Shown here one piece after another: positions 16,857 through 25,740 of a DNA stretch of 64,000 nucleotides (position 1 is its first letter; every line of letters starts with the position of its first letter). The notes below the pieces were generated by a model, which was not told the DNA's origin, searched no databases, and saw only the letters and a list, made by a program, of their open reading frames with translations. The stretch is from JAAZBW01 sp035647855 (lineage in GTDB: Bacteria; Actinomycetota; Actinomycetes; Actinomycetales; Actinomycetaceae). A program made the translations under genes and the position numbers. The stretch spans positions 1 to 64,000 of the forward strand of contig DASRMP010000048.1 of assembly GCA_035647855.1 (NCBI GenBank). The letters are read 5' to 3'.

Positions 16857-16985
16857 CTACGGGGTGCCGTGCGCGGCGTAGTACCGCGTCATCGGTGACG
16901 AGGCGGCGGGGCGGCCGTGATCTGTGGTCACCGAGTCCAACAGGTAGGTGTAGGAGTCCCCGGCGTAGCGCACGTACATGCTCAT
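16857..16985 (-). pseudogene. N-terminal remnant of a second MobF relaxase
   Basis: 42 codons starting MSMYVRYAGDSYTYLL and ending SPMTRYYAAHGTP before a TAG stop. This is the characteristic start of actinobacterial TrwC-type relaxases (AGD.Y.YLL ... TRYY...GTPPG), with the catalytic tyrosine pair, and it is unrelated to the start of the complete relaxase at 7565. Homology ends abruptly after GTP, near position 16860, which therefore marks a rearrangement or insertion junction. The ATG shares one base with the stop of the zinc-finger gene (TGATG). The rest of the gene is not found in the window. Confidence 0.6.
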
Positions 16986-17320
16986 CACTTGGCACCACCC
17001 CCGTTCCGGGTGCGCCAGGCGCGGCGGCGGCACCTGCTCGAGCAGTAGCGGGCGTCGCGGCGGAGACCTGCTGGGAGTGGGTGGTGGCAGTTGACGCAGC
17101 GGCGGACGGTCGCCCGCCAATGCTGCGATCGGCAGGTCCGGGAACAGAACCGGGCGTCCCGACGGCGCGGCCGGAACGCCACCCCGCACGACTCACACAC
17201 CGCGGCCACCCGGCCACCCTTCGGGCGCGGCGTCACCGCCGCAGCCCAGTCCTGAGCCGGCCATGACCGCTGTCTGCGTCCACTTTCTGCCATGCCACAG
17301 AGAGGACAAAGCCTGCGCAC
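16985..17320 (-). CDS. Small double zinc-finger protein upstream of the relaxase remnant
   Basis: 111 aa if started at the GTG (17320), or 102 aa from the ATG at 17293. Two similar zinc-binding units follow each other: C-E-S-C-G ... FCSRTC and C-V-N-C-H ... YCSSRC, each with a basic RRDAR(F/Y)C stretch. An additional CPLC pair lies at residues 5-8 of the longer form. Small Arg/Cys-rich proteins of this type occur next to relaxase or integrase genes in actinobacterial integrative elements and are presumed to bind DNA. It is coupled to the truncated relaxase by a TGATG overlap. Confidence 0.6.
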   Translation of the reverse strand: MRRLCPLCGMAESGRRQRSWPAQDWAAAVTPRPKGGRVAAVCESCGVAFRPRRRDARFCSRTCRSQHWRATVRRCVNCHHPLPAGLRRDARYCSSRCRRRAWRTRNGGGAK

Positions 17321-17431
17321 ACCGGGGACGGATCCGCCTCACATGCCAGAGGAGTGGACGCGATCGGATGCATGGCCGGCGGGCGGCCCGGACGGGTAGG
17401 CCGGACGGGGTCGGTCGGCCGTGGGAGGGCG

Positions 17432-17437
17432 TAGCGT
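17432..17437 (+). promoter_or_regulatory. -10 box of the HD-domain gene (leaderless)
   Basis: TAGCGT, then 6 nt, then the ATG at 17444. Same spacing as other leaderless genes in the window. Confidence 0.4.
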
Positions 17438-17443
17438 GGTGGG

Positions 17444-18007
17444 ATGCTCGGGCTCTTGGATGCTGACGTCGCCCGCGGAACAGCGGAGGGGCTGCTCGGC
17501 ACGGCGTCGGACCGGTGGCGGCACGTCGTCGGTGTCGCGGCGGCGGCCCGCGCCGTGGCCCGGGTCGTCCCGCACAATGACGTCGCCCTCCTCGTGGCGG
17601 CCGCGTGGCTGCACGACATCGGCTACTCCCCCGCGATCGCCCACACCGGCTTCCACCCTCTCGACGGGGCGCTCCACCTGCGCGACATCGGCGCGCCGGA
17701 GCGGCTCTGCAATCTGGTCGCGTTTCACTCCGGAGCCCTCGTCGAGGCCAGGCACCGGCGCATGCGCGGCGGGCTCCTCATCGACTTCGCCCCCGAGGAA
17801 TCCGTCGTCGCCGACGCCCTGACGTTTGTGGACATGACAACCAGTCCCACCGGTCAGCCCGTCACCGTGGACGAACGACTGGCGGAGATCCTGCGCAGGT
17901 ATCCCCGGCACGATCCGGTCCATCGCGCGGTCACGGAGTCGTCCCCGCACCTGCGCGCCCTGGTCGCGCGCGTTGAGGCACGATTGGCCGTCGGTCAGCC
18001 GAGGTAG
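17444..18007 (+). CDS. HD-domain phosphohydrolase
   Basis: 187 aa. His27 (RWRHVVG), the His57-Asp58 pair in WLHDIGYS and His95 in FHSG fit the metal-binding pattern of HD hydrolases, which cleave phosphoester bonds in nucleotides. The substrate is unknown. Proteins like this, often with a Nudix enzyme, are common cargo of integrative elements in actinomycetes. The gene converges on the Nudix gene and overlaps it by 13 bp. Confidence 0.82.
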   Translation: MLGLLDADVARGTAEGLLGTASDRWRHVVGVAAAARAVARVVPHNDVALLVAAAWLHDIGYSPAIAHTGFHPLDGALHLRDIGAPERLCNLVAFHSGALVEARHRRMRGGLLIDFAPEESVVADALTFVDMTTSPTGQPVTVDERLAEILRRYPRHDPVHRAVTESSPHLRALVARVEARLAVGQPR

Positions 18008-18465
18008 GGTTCGGGTCGGTTCTCGAAGAAGTGGTCGATCCGTTTCCGCATCGACGGGTGGATCCGCAGGCCGTCGAGTTCGTCCTGGCGCACCCACCGC
18101 AGTTCCAGGCTCTCGGAGTCCTTCTGGAGTGTCCCGCCCAGGAGCCGGCAGCGGAACGAGAGGGTGAACTGCTGTCGGACCTCGCCGTCGGTGTAGGCGA
18201 TGATGTGCAGCGGGTCGGTGTAGGTGCCGACCAGTCCGACGACATCGACGTCGAGGCCCGTTTCCTCTCGCACCTCCCGCACCACGGTCTCGACGATGCT
18301 TTCGCCGTAGTCGTGGGTGCCGCCGGGTAGCGCCCACAGGTCGTTGTCGACGCGGTGTTCGAGCAGGATGCGGCCCTCGTCGTCGACGACGCAGCCCACC
18401 GCCGCAGGCACGACGCTGTTGGGCGTCGGCGCGTTCGGGTCGTCGTAGACGTGGGTGTTGGCCAC
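17995..18465 (-). CDS. Nudix hydrolase
   Basis: 156 aa from a GTG start. The Nudix box is complete: G-T-H-D-Y-G-E followed by seven residues and REVREETGL. These enzymes hydrolyse nucleoside diphosphates linked to another group. Nudix genes near an integration tRNA are known from actinomycete integrative elements, and this one lies between an excisionase remnant and an HD gene close to tRNA-Pro. It may equally be a plain housekeeping or sanitation enzyme. Confidence 0.85.
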   Translation of the reverse strand: MANTHVYDDPNAPTPNSVVPAAVGCVVDDEGRILLEHRVDNDLWALPGGTHDYGESIVETVVREVREETGLDVDVVGLVGTYTDPLHIIAYTDGEVRQQFTLSFRCRLLGGTLQKDSESLELRWVRQDELDGLRIHPSMRKRIDHFFENRPEPYLG

Positions 18466-18477
18466 CCGGCGCCAAGA

Positions 18478-18624
18478 ATGCTGCTCACCATTGATGAGGC
18501 CGCCTACGTCCTCGGAATCGGGCGCGCCTTCGTCTACGGCCGTAGCCCCGATGAGGTCGCCGTCAAAGGCGAAAGAAGCTCAGGAACGTCCTTGGCGCGG
18601 GCAACCCATCACGGATTCGCGTAG
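18478..18624 (+). pseudogene. Excisionase/MerR-like HTH remnant
   Basis: A 48-codon frame begins MLLTIDEAAYVLGIGRAFVYG, matching the DNA-binding start of excisionase-family (helix-turn-helix_17) proteins. After about 21 residues the expected continuation is lost and the sequence becomes non-homologous. It lies 157 bp from tRNA-Pro, where an integrase/excisionase pair would be expected at the end of an element. No integrase is left. Confidence 0.5.
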
Positions 18625-18780
18625 TCCCGCGTTGACGGAACTCTTCAACGGACGAGCACGAAGACGACGACGTCGACGCGAATCGTCCCACTGACCCAAA
18701 GTTGATGTCAGAGGCGGTTTTGGAACGTGGATCCTCGCTCCAGATCGAGTGCTATGCCCCATATGACCTGCAGTTTCATC

Positions 18781-18857
<77 letters not shown>

Positions 18858-19037
18858 ATGCCCTCACTGTCGGCTGTCACCGCAGGAGGCCTTCCAACTA
18901 TAGGACAACGACGCGTCCCGATCCGAATCTGCCGAGCCGTGATTCACCGCACGTCACGTTCGATCCGGCAGCGCCGCGTCAGGGGACTCCACCACCGAAT
19001 CCGGGATCTGCCCACGCCGCCACGCCCGGGTCGCTCC

Positions 19038-19043
19038 TAGACT
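19038..19043 (+). promoter_or_regulatory. -10 box of the 2-hydroxyacid dehydrogenase gene (leaderless)
   Basis: TAGACT, 6 nt, then the ATG at 19050, with no Shine-Dalgarno. Confidence 0.45.
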
Positions 19044-19049
19044 GCACCC

Positions 19050-19961
19050 ATGACACGCCTCGTCGTATCCGTCCCAAGTCCCGACATGCGCGAGACTCTC
19101 GGCACCGTCCCCGACGGCGTCGAAGTCATCGACTGGGACTTCACCGCTCCCCCGCCCCGCGACTCCATCGACATGGTGATCTTCCCGCCGTTCACCCCGC
19201 CCGAACTCATGGACGCGGCCAAGGGCGTGGAGAGCCGGCTGTTCCAGGTGCCGTCCGTCGGCTACGACTCGATCGTCGGCCACGTGCCGCCGGGCAGAAT
19301 CGTCGCCAACGGCTCAACCGTCCACGAGACGGCGACGGCGGAACTCACCCTCGCGCTGCTCCTCGCCGTCGCGCGCGAGGTCCCCCGCATGGTCCGCGCC
19401 CAGGACCTGTCCACCTGGCGTCCGTTCACCACGAAGGGCCTCGCCGACTCCCACGTCCTCCTCATCGGCTACGGCGGCGTTGGCCGCGCCGTCGCCGAGC
19501 GCCTCGATCCGTTCGAGATCACTCTCCACCGGGTCGCCACCCGTGAGCGCGACGACGAGCGCGGCCACATCTACCCCGCCTCCAAGCTGCCGGAACTGCT
19601 GCCCCAGGCCGACATCGTGATCGTCACCGTGCCGCTGACGGAGGACACGATCGGTCGGGTGGACGATGCATTTCTGTCCGCCATGCCCGACGGCGCAATC
19701 CTGGTGAACGTGGCTCGCGGCAAGGTGGCAGACACGGACGCCCTCGTGCGCCACGCCGACCGCCTCCGCATCGCGCTTGACGTCACTGACCCGGAGCCGC
19801 TCCCGGCCGATCACCCGCTTTGGCAGAAGGCGACGCTCATCGCCCCCCATGTCGGCGGCGCGACGGATGCCCTCGCCCCCCGGCTCCACCAGTTGCTGCA
19901 GCGGCAAATCGCCCACCTTCTCGCGGGCGAGGAGCCGGAGAATATCGTCCTGCGCGGTTAG
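19050..19961 (+). CDS. D-isomer-specific 2-hydroxyacid dehydrogenase
   Basis: 303 aa. The NAD-binding fold has LIGYGGVGRAV (Gly140, Gly142, Gly145). The catalytic set is recognisable: Arg in NVARGKV, Glu in TDPEPLP and His in IAPHVGG. The enzyme reduces 2-oxo acids to D-2-hydroxy acids with NAD(P)H, or the reverse; substrate (glyoxylate, hydroxypyruvate, phosphoglycerate or other) cannot be told. It is monocistronic and converges on der. Confidence 0.9.
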   Translation: MTRLVVSVPSPDMRETLGTVPDGVEVIDWDFTAPPPRDSIDMVIFPPFTPPELMDAAKGVESRLFQVPSVGYDSIVGHVPPGRIVANGSTVHETATAELTLALLLAVAREVPRMVRAQDLSTWRPFTTKGLADSHVLLIGYGGVGRAVAERLDPFEITLHRVATRERDDERGHIYPASKLPELLPQADIVIVTVPLTEDTIGRVDDAFLSAMPDGAILVNVARGKVADTDALVRHADRLRIALDVTDPEPLPADHPLWQKATLIAPHVGGATDALAPRLHQLLQRQIAHLLAGEEPENIVLRG

Positions 19962-19970
19962 CGCTCAAGC

Positions 19971-20010
19971 GAGGCCCGGCTCAAGTAGCAGGGACGTCGT
20001 CTCGGGCCTC
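19971..20010. terminator. Inverted repeat between convergent genes
   Basis: GAGGCCCG (19971-19978) pairs perfectly with CGGGCCTC (20003-20010) over a 24-nt loop, in the 127-bp gap between the convergent dehydrogenase and der genes. There is no T-run, so termination by this stem alone is uncertain. Confidence 0.35.
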
Positions 20011-20088
20011 TTCGTCCGACGGCGGAGAGCGGCCGAAGGCGGCGGAAACCGCACGGAAGACGGAAACCGGTCCGGCCTGCCCGGGCGG

Positions 20089-21702
20089 TCAGCGCCGCCG
20101 GCGCTTCTCCCGCACCCGCACCGAAATCTCGATCGGCGTGCCCTCGAAGCCGAACGCCTCGCGCAGCCTCCGCTCGATGAAGCGCCGGTAGCCGGCCTCG
20201 ATAAACCCGGTCGCGAACACCACGAACCTCGGAGGCCGGTTCTGCACCTGCGTGGCGAACAGGATCCGCGGCTGCTTCCCGCCCCGCACCGGGTGCGGGT
20301 GGGCCGCCACGAGCTCACCCAGGAACGCATTCAGACGCCCGGTGGAGACCCGGGTGTCCCAGCCTCTCAGCGCGGTCTCCAACGCCCGGACCAGCCGGTT
20401 CGTGTGCCAGCCGGTGCTCGCGGAGATATTGATGCGTGGTGCCCACTGCACCTGGACCAGGTCCCGGGCGATCTCACGCTCGATGTAGTAGCGCCGATCG
20501 TCGTCGACGAGGTCCCACTTGTTCATTGCGATCACGAGAGCGCGGCCTGCGTCGATGACCTGCTGCACGACGCGCACGTCCTGTTCGGAGAGCACCTGCG
20601 AGCCGTCCATCAGAACGACCGCAACCTCCGCCTTGTCGATCGCTGCCTGCGTCCGTAGCGAGGCGTAGAAATCCGCGCCGGACGTCTGGTGGACCCGCCG
20701 TCGAATGCCCGCCGTGTCCACGAACACCCACGGGCGGCCCCCAATCTCGACCACCTCGTCCACGGGATCGCGGGTGGTGCCGGGCACCGAGTCGACGACC
20801 ACGCGGGACTCCCCCGCCAGCTTGTTCAGCAGCGACGACTTGCCCACATTCGGCCGTCCCACCAAGGCCACGCGCCGCGGCCCGCCCTCGGGTGGTGGCG
20901 CCGCGACCGCGGACTCCTCGGGCAGGACATCGACGGCAACGTCGAGGAGTTCGCCGATCCCCCGCCCGTGCAATGCCGAGATCGGATACGGCCGGCCCAT
21001 CCCGAGCGACCACAGCGCCGCAGCGTCCGGCTCCCCCGCCGGCCCGTCCACCTTGTTCGCAGCGAGGACCACCGGCTTCTTCTTCCGGCGCAGCATCCGC
21101 ACGATCTGCTCGTCCGTGTCCGTGGCGCCCACGGTCCCGTCGACGACGAGGACCACCGCGTCCGCCAGATCCACCGCCACCTCGGCCTGCTCCGCGACGC
21201 GCGCGTGGATTCCCGCCACGTCCACTTCCCAGCCGCCCGTGTCCACCAGCGTGAACTCGACGCCCGCCCACTCCGCCGGATACTTCACACGGTCCCGAGT
21301 CACGCCGGGGGTGTCCTGCACGACTGCCTCGCGTCGGCCCAGCACGCGGTTCACCAGTGTGGACTTGCCGACGTTCGGCCGCCCCACGATCGCCAGCACC
21401 GGAAGTGCCCGGCGGCGACCGATCACCTCGGCGGCAGCGTCGCCGCCCTCCAGCAGGGCCAAGTCCTCGTCGGATAAGTCGAACGCGGTGAGGCCCTCGC
21501 GCAGTGCGGTCGCACGGCGGTCGGCTTCGTCGTCGTCGACCGCGGTCGGGTCGAACTCGAAGTCCTCGCCGTACTCGTCGTCCGCGAAATCGTCATCTCT
21601 CGCGCCGATCGCGAGATTCTCGTCGACGGCGGAGCCGCTCGTCGCGGAGCCGGCGCCCGGGCGGGGCGCTTCGTCTGAGGGCTTGGCGTGATGGCGGGTC
21701 AT
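20089..21702 (-). CDS. der: Ribosome-assembly GTPase Der (EngA)
   Basis: 537 aa from the ATG at 21702; an in-frame start at 21738 exists but adds only unlike sequence. Two tandem GTPase domains each have GRPNVGKS(T/S)L.N, a DT.G(W/I) motif and N-K-(V/W)-D, followed by a KH-like C-terminal domain. Der is needed for maturation of the 50S subunit. The N-terminal extension of about 100 acidic residues before the first P-loop is typical of actinobacteria. It is the last gene of the parA-to-der string, 94 bp after plsC. Confidence 0.97.
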   Translation of the reverse strand: MTRHHAKPSDEAPRPGAGSATSGSAVDENLAIGARDDDFADDEYGEDFEFDPTAVDDDEADRRATALREGLTAFDLSDEDLALLEGGDAAAEVIGRRRALPVLAIVGRPNVGKSTLVNRVLGRREAVVQDTPGVTRDRVKYPAEWAGVEFTLVDTGGWEVDVAGIHARVAEQAEVAVDLADAVVLVVDGTVGATDTDEQIVRMLRRKKKPVVLAANKVDGPAGEPDAAALWSLGMGRPYPISALHGRGIGELLDVAVDVLPEESAVAAPPPEGGPRRVALVGRPNVGKSSLLNKLAGESRVVVDSVPGTTRDPVDEVVEIGGRPWVFVDTAGIRRRVHQTSGADFYASLRTQAAIDKAEVAVVLMDGSQVLSEQDVRVVQQVIDAGRALVIAMNKWDLVDDDRRYYIEREIARDLVQVQWAPRINISASTGWHTNRLVRALETALRGWDTRVSTGRLNAFLGELVAAHPHPVRGGKQPRILFATQVQNRPPRFVVFATGFIEAGYRRFIERRLREAFGFEGTPIEISVRVREKRRRR

Positions 21703-21796
21703 CCGGCAATTGTCCACCACGCTGGACGACCCAACCAAACAACGTGTGAGTGGCTTCGAGGTGGGCCTCAGAGCCCGGAACTCCCGGAACTACCGG

Positions 21797-22519
21797 TCAG
21801 TCCTCGGTCTTGAACCGATCCTGCTCGTCGCGTATGCCCTCGTCGCCCGGAAGTTCCACGCCGGTCAACTCCACGGCCCTCGCCACGTGCGCTTCCAACC
21901 CGGCCTCGATGATCTCCATCGCACGTGCCGTTCCCTCGCGTCCACGAGGCAGCTCCTCCGGCCGCAGGATCGGCTCGCCGAGAACCACGTAGAGCTTGGC
22001 GCGGAACCTCGGGATGTAGCCGACCGAGCGGCCGCGCGGCCGTGTTCCGAGGACCGCGACCGGAACCACCGGCGCGCCCGAGCGCTGCGCCAGCCATGCC
22101 ACGCCGGCCTTGATGCCCTCACCCGTGCCCGATCCGCGGTGCCCCTCCGGGAACATCACCACCACGCGTCCCTCCTTCAGGAGGTCGAGCGCTATCTGAA
22201 GCCCGCCGCGGCCGTTCTTCCGATCGACCGGGAACTGCCCCGACGCCCGCAGGAACCAACCGCCACGCGACTGCATCATGCCCTTCTTGGTCATGGTGTA
22301 GACCTCGCGGGGCATGGCCGCGTGCACCAGCGGCCCGTCGGCGACGCCGGTGTGGTTCGAGGCAACAATCGCCGGACCCGTTCTCGGCAGGTTCTCCTTG
22401 CCGATGATCTCCGTGTTCCAGAGCCCGTGCGCCACCAGCCGGCCCACCGGACCCGTCCACCAGCCGTGCCCCCGCACCACGTGTTCCGAGGTGAACGGCT
22501 CGTCCTTCTTCCACTTCAT
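21797..22519 (-). CDS. plsC: 1-acylglycerol-3-phosphate acyltransferase (PlsC family)
   Basis: 240 aa from the ATG at 22519, which overlaps the cmk stop (ATGA). The acyltransferase HX4D motif is NHTGVAD, and the substrate-binding block is FPEGHRGSGTG. It should transfer an acyl group to lysophosphatidate in phospholipid synthesis. There is no clear membrane span, so it is probably peripheral. Placement between cmk and der is a common actinobacterial arrangement. Confidence 0.88.
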   Translation of the reverse strand: MKWKKDEPFTSEHVVRGHGWWTGPVGRLVAHGLWNTEIIGKENLPRTGPAIVASNHTGVADGPLVHAAMPREVYTMTKKGMMQSRGGWFLRASGQFPVDRKNGRGGLQIALDLLKEGRVVVMFPEGHRGSGTGEGIKAGVAWLAQRSGAPVVPVAVLGTRPRGRSVGYIPRFRAKLYVVLGEPILRPEELPRGREGTARAMEIIEAGLEAHVARAVELTGVELPGDEGIRDEQDRFKTED

Positions 22520-23238
22520 GCGTCCTCCTTCGGGTGCCGGCCCGTGATCTCCGCAATGATCTGGCACGCCGCCGCGAACGTCTCATCAGCAGCCATGGCG
22601 GAATTGTCCAGGGTCGCGACCCCGTTCGAGGCGCGCATGAACTCGGAGACGGTCGAGTCCTGGGCGTCGCGTCGCAGCACCTCGTCGCGGGTGGCGGCGA
22701 TGGCGGCGGGATCGATCACGCCGTGCCGTTCTCGCGCCCTCCGCGCGAGGCGCTCGGCCGGGTCCGCGATCAGCAGGATCCGGACGTCCGCGTCGGGCGC
22801 GATCACTGTGGTGATGTCGCGGCCCTCTGCCACGATTCCGCGCCCGCCGGAGCGACCCCCCGTCCGCTCCTCCGCAATCAGGCCGCGCTGGAAACCCGCG
22901 AGCCATGCCCGGACCCCGAGGTTCACCGCCACATGCGACACGACGGCGGAGATTTCGCCCGTGTGCAGCAGATCCGTCACGTCGTCGCCCTCCAGGAGAA
23001 CCCGCGGATCGGCCGGGTCCATCTCCATCACGAGCGGGCAGTCCTGCGTCGCCACGACGACTGCGTCCTGGTCCGTCAGCTCGACTCCGAGCCGCAAACA
23101 CCACAGCGTCACCGCGCGGAACGTCGAGCCCGTGTCGAGGTATGCGAGGCCGTAGGCGCCGGCAAGCCGGCGGGAGAGGGTGGACTTACCAGACCCTGAC
23201 GGCCCGTCGATCGCGATCACCAGGGGGTTCCCGCTCAC
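22516..23238 (-). CDS. cmk: Cytidylate kinase
   Basis: 240 aa taking the GTG at 23238, which overlaps the tyrA stop (GTGA); an ATG six codons earlier (23256) is possible but lies inside tyrA. The P-loop is IAIDGPSGSGKST, and YLDTGSTFRA and the LID-type arginines (AEGRDITT) match the CMP kinase family. The enzyme phosphorylates CMP and dCMP. Confidence 0.96.
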   Translation of the reverse strand: MSGNPLVIAIDGPSGSGKSTLSRRLAGAYGLAYLDTGSTFRAVTLWCLRLGVELTDQDAVVVATQDCPLVMEMDPADPRVLLEGDDVTDLLHTGEISAVVSHVAVNLGVRAWLAGFQRGLIAEERTGGRSGGRGIVAEGRDITTVIAPDADVRILLIADPAERLARRARERHGVIDPAAIAATRDEVLRRDAQDSTVSEFMRASNGVATLDNSAMAADETFAAACQIIAEITGRHPKEDA

Positions 23239-24347
23239 AGTTCCATCACCTGCCACTCCTGCGCCTCGAGATGCTCGATCAGTCCGGCTGCGCGCGCCGG
23301 CACGACCAGCAGAGTCGCCACGCCTTGCTTTGCCCCCGCCGAGTGCTCGATTCGGAAGTCCTCGATGTTGACGCCCGCGTCACCGACATCGCCGAACAGT
23401 CGCCCGAGCTGGCCCGGCCTGTCCGGGATGAGGACCGTGACCTCTGCGTACCGTCGCGCCGCGCCGCCGTGCTTGCCGGGAATCCGGGAGACGCCGTCGC
23501 GCCCGCGTTCGATCACCCCGGCGAACGTGCCCATCACGCCCTCCGCCTCGACGCCCCGATCGGCCGCCAGCCGCAGTGCCTCCACCACGGCGTCCAACTG
23601 GTCGCGCGCCGCCTCCGCGTGCGGAAGCACGGCCGCAGCGTTGGCGCTGAGGATCGCCGACCACATCATCGGGTCTGAGGCCGCGATCCGAGTCGTGTCG
23701 CGCAGGCCCTGGCCGGCAAGCCCGAGCGCCTCGGCGCGCACCGATCCGAGACCTGCCGCGGTGAGCGAGGACATGAGCTGCGGAAGGTGCGAGACGGCGG
23801 CGACGGCGTCGTCGTGCTCGGCGGCGGCCATCTCCAGCGGCAGCGCCCCGACCGCCGTTGCGACCGCCCGAACAGTTCCGACGGCGCCGCTCACCATGCC
23901 GTCGTGCGGGCAGATGACCCAGGTGCGGCCGTGGAACAGATCCGCATCGGCGGCAGCGGCACCGGAACGCTCCCGGCCCGCCATGGGATGCGATCCGATG
24001 TAGCGCGCGCCGTCGTCGCCCGCGGCGCCGAGAACGTCGCTCTCGATCGGCCCCTTCACGGAGGCCACGTCGGTGACGAGCGCGCCCGGGTACGTCTCGA
24101 ACGCGGCGATGACGGTCGGCACCACGACGTCGGGCGGCGTCGCCACAACGACCAACTCCGGACTGTCCGTTCGGTCGGTCATCACCGAACCGGCGCCGAG
24201 GTCGCGCGCGAGATGCAGCGCCGCCGGAGAGGTGTCCGAGAGCCACACCTCGACCTCGTGCTCGCGCAGCGCGAGCCCGAGCGAGGCGCCGAGAAGACCA
24301 GACCCGATGATCAGAACCCGAGCGGGCAGCACTCCGAGTGGAGCCAT
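23235..24347 (-). CDS. tyrA: Prephenate dehydrogenase with C-terminal ACT domain
   Basis: 370 aa. The NAD-binding motif LIIGSGLLGASLG lies at the N-terminus; SHPMAGRERSG carries the active-site His and the substrate-binding Arg. The last 75 residues (TVLIPDRPGQLGRLF...) form an ACT domain, probably for tyrosine feedback. It makes 4-hydroxyphenylpyruvate for tyrosine synthesis. The ATG shares one base with the stop of the pseudouridine synthase gene (TGATG). Confidence 0.95.
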   Translation of the reverse strand: MAPLGVLPARVLIIGSGLLGASLGLALREHEVEVWLSDTSPAALHLARDLGAGSVMTDRTDSPELVVVATPPDVVVPTVIAAFETYPGALVTDVASVKGPIESDVLGAAGDDGARYIGSHPMAGRERSGAAAADADLFHGRTWVICPHDGMVSGAVGTVRAVATAVGALPLEMAAAEHDDAVAAVSHLPQLMSSLTAAGLGSVRAEALGLAGQGLRDTTRIAASDPMMWSAILSANAAAVLPHAEAARDQLDAVVEALRLAADRGVEAEGVMGTFAGVIERGRDGVSRIPGKHGGAARRYAEVTVLIPDRPGQLGRLFGDVGDAGVNIEDFRIEHSAGAKQGVATLLVVPARAAGLIEHLEAQEWQVMEL

Positions 24348-25087
24348 CAGAGGTTGACCGCGTCCATTAGCGAGCGCAGTTCCGCGCCCGAGATGATGCG
24401 GGAGCGACCGGGACGGAGATCACCGAGCCTGATCGGGCCGACCTGCGTGCGGACAAGTTGCTCCACGGGATGGCCCACGGCGTCGAACATGCGGCGGACG
24501 ATGCGGTTCCGGCCGTCGTGGATGGTGATCTCGACGATGGACGCGTACGGGCCGACCTCCTTGATGGTGACGGAGTCGGCGGTGGCGAGGCCGTCGTCGA
24601 GTTCGACGCCGGCCTTCAGCTCCCGCACCAGGCCGCGCTGCGCGCGCCCGGTGACCCGCGCCATGTACGTCTTGGACACCTCGTAGGACGGGTGCGCGAG
24701 GCGGTGCGCGAGTTCGCCGTCGTTCGTCATGATCATGAGGCCCTCGGTCTCGACGTCGAGGCGCCCGACGTGGAACAGCCGCGTCTTGTAGCGGCGTGTG
24801 AAGTCAGCGAGCGTGATCTTGTCCTCGGGGTCGGCCATGGTGGACTCGGCGCCGGCGGGCTTGTGGAGGGCGATCGTCAGGTGGTTCTCGTCGAGGATCA
24901 CGCGGGAGCCGTCCACACGGATCTCGTCAGTGTCCGGGTTCACCCGCGTGCCGAGTTGCACCACGAGCGCTCCGTTCACCTCGACGCGCCCGTCGACGAT
25001 CATCTGCTCGCACGTGCGCCGCGAGCCGAGGCCGGCGCGCGCGAGGACCTTCTGCAGGCGTTCCCCTTCGGAGTGGCCGGTAGTCAT
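24347..25087 (-). CDS. rluB: 23S rRNA pseudouridine synthase (RluB family)
   Basis: 246 aa. An S4 RNA-binding domain (RLQKVLARAGLGSRRTCEQ) is followed by the catalytic domain with the conserved Asp in VGRLDVETEGL. It isomerises a uridine in 23S rRNA. The start overlaps the scpB stop (ATGA). Confidence 0.95.
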   Translation of the reverse strand: MTTGHSEGERLQKVLARAGLGSRRTCEQMIVDGRVEVNGALVVQLGTRVNPDTDEIRVDGSRVILDENHLTIALHKPAGAESTMADPEDKITLADFTRRYKTRLFHVGRLDVETEGLMIMTNDGELAHRLAHPSYEVSKTYMARVTGRAQRGLVRELKAGVELDDGLATADSVTIKEVGPYASIVEITIHDGRNRIVRRMFDAVGHPVEQLVRTQVGPIRLGDLRPGRSRIISGAELRSLMDAVNL

Positions 25088-25740
25088 CGCAATTCTCCTT
25101 CGACGCCGTCGAGTTGTTCGAGATCGGGCAGGTATGGCGCGAGCGGGGGCAGGTCTTCGAGCGAGGCGAGGCCGAGCCGCTCCAGGAACTCAAGTGTGGT
25201 GCCGTAGAGCACCGCGCCCGACCGCTCGTCGGTGCCGACCTCCTCGATCAGCCTCCGGGTGTGCAGTGTACGCACCACGGAGTCCACGTTCACTCCCCGG
25301 ATGGCGGATATCCCGCCGCGCGAGACGGGCTGCCGGTAGGCGACGATCGCGAGCGTCTCGAGGGCGGCCTGCGTCAGCCGGGCCGTCTGCCCGGAAATGA
25401 TGAAACGTCCGACGGCGTCCGCGTGTTCCGGCCGGGAGTAGATCCGCCACCCGCCTGCCAGTTCGCGGAGTTCGAATCCGCGGGCGCGCGAACCGTGCTC
25501 GCCTCGGTAGTCGGCGGCGAGGTCCTCGAGCAGTTCCAGCACCTGACCCGTGGGGAGGCCGAGCGACTCGGCGAGGTTCGCCGCGGGAACCGGCTCGTCG
25601 ATCACCATGAGGATCGCCTCGATGGCGGCGAGTTGGCGCTCGGGCAGCGCGTCGTCGGGGACGGGATCGTAGGCATCGGATGCGCCTGATTGCGGCTCAG
25701 GGAAGAGCGCGTCGGCTGCGGGCTCGGTGGCCTCGCTCAT
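25084..25740 (-). CDS. scpB: Segregation and condensation protein B
   Basis: 218 aa. Two winged-helix domains typical of ScpB are visible (from EAILMVIDEPVPAANLAES, and RLTQAALETLAIVAYRQPVSR with GVNVDSVVRTLHTRRLI). With ScpA it forms the kleisin part of the SMC condensin. N- and C-terminal tails are short and acidic. It overlaps scpA by 4 nt. Confidence 0.97.
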   Translation of the reverse strand: MSEATEPAADALFPEPQSGASDAYDPVPDDALPERQLAAIEAILMVIDEPVPAANLAESLGLPTGQVLELLEDLAADYRGEHGSRARGFELRELAGGWRIYSRPEHADAVGRFIISGQTARLTQAALETLAIVAYRQPVSRGGISAIRGVNVDSVVRTLHTRRLIEEVGTDERSGAVLYGTTLEFLERLGLASLEDLPPLAPYLPDLEQLDGVEGELR

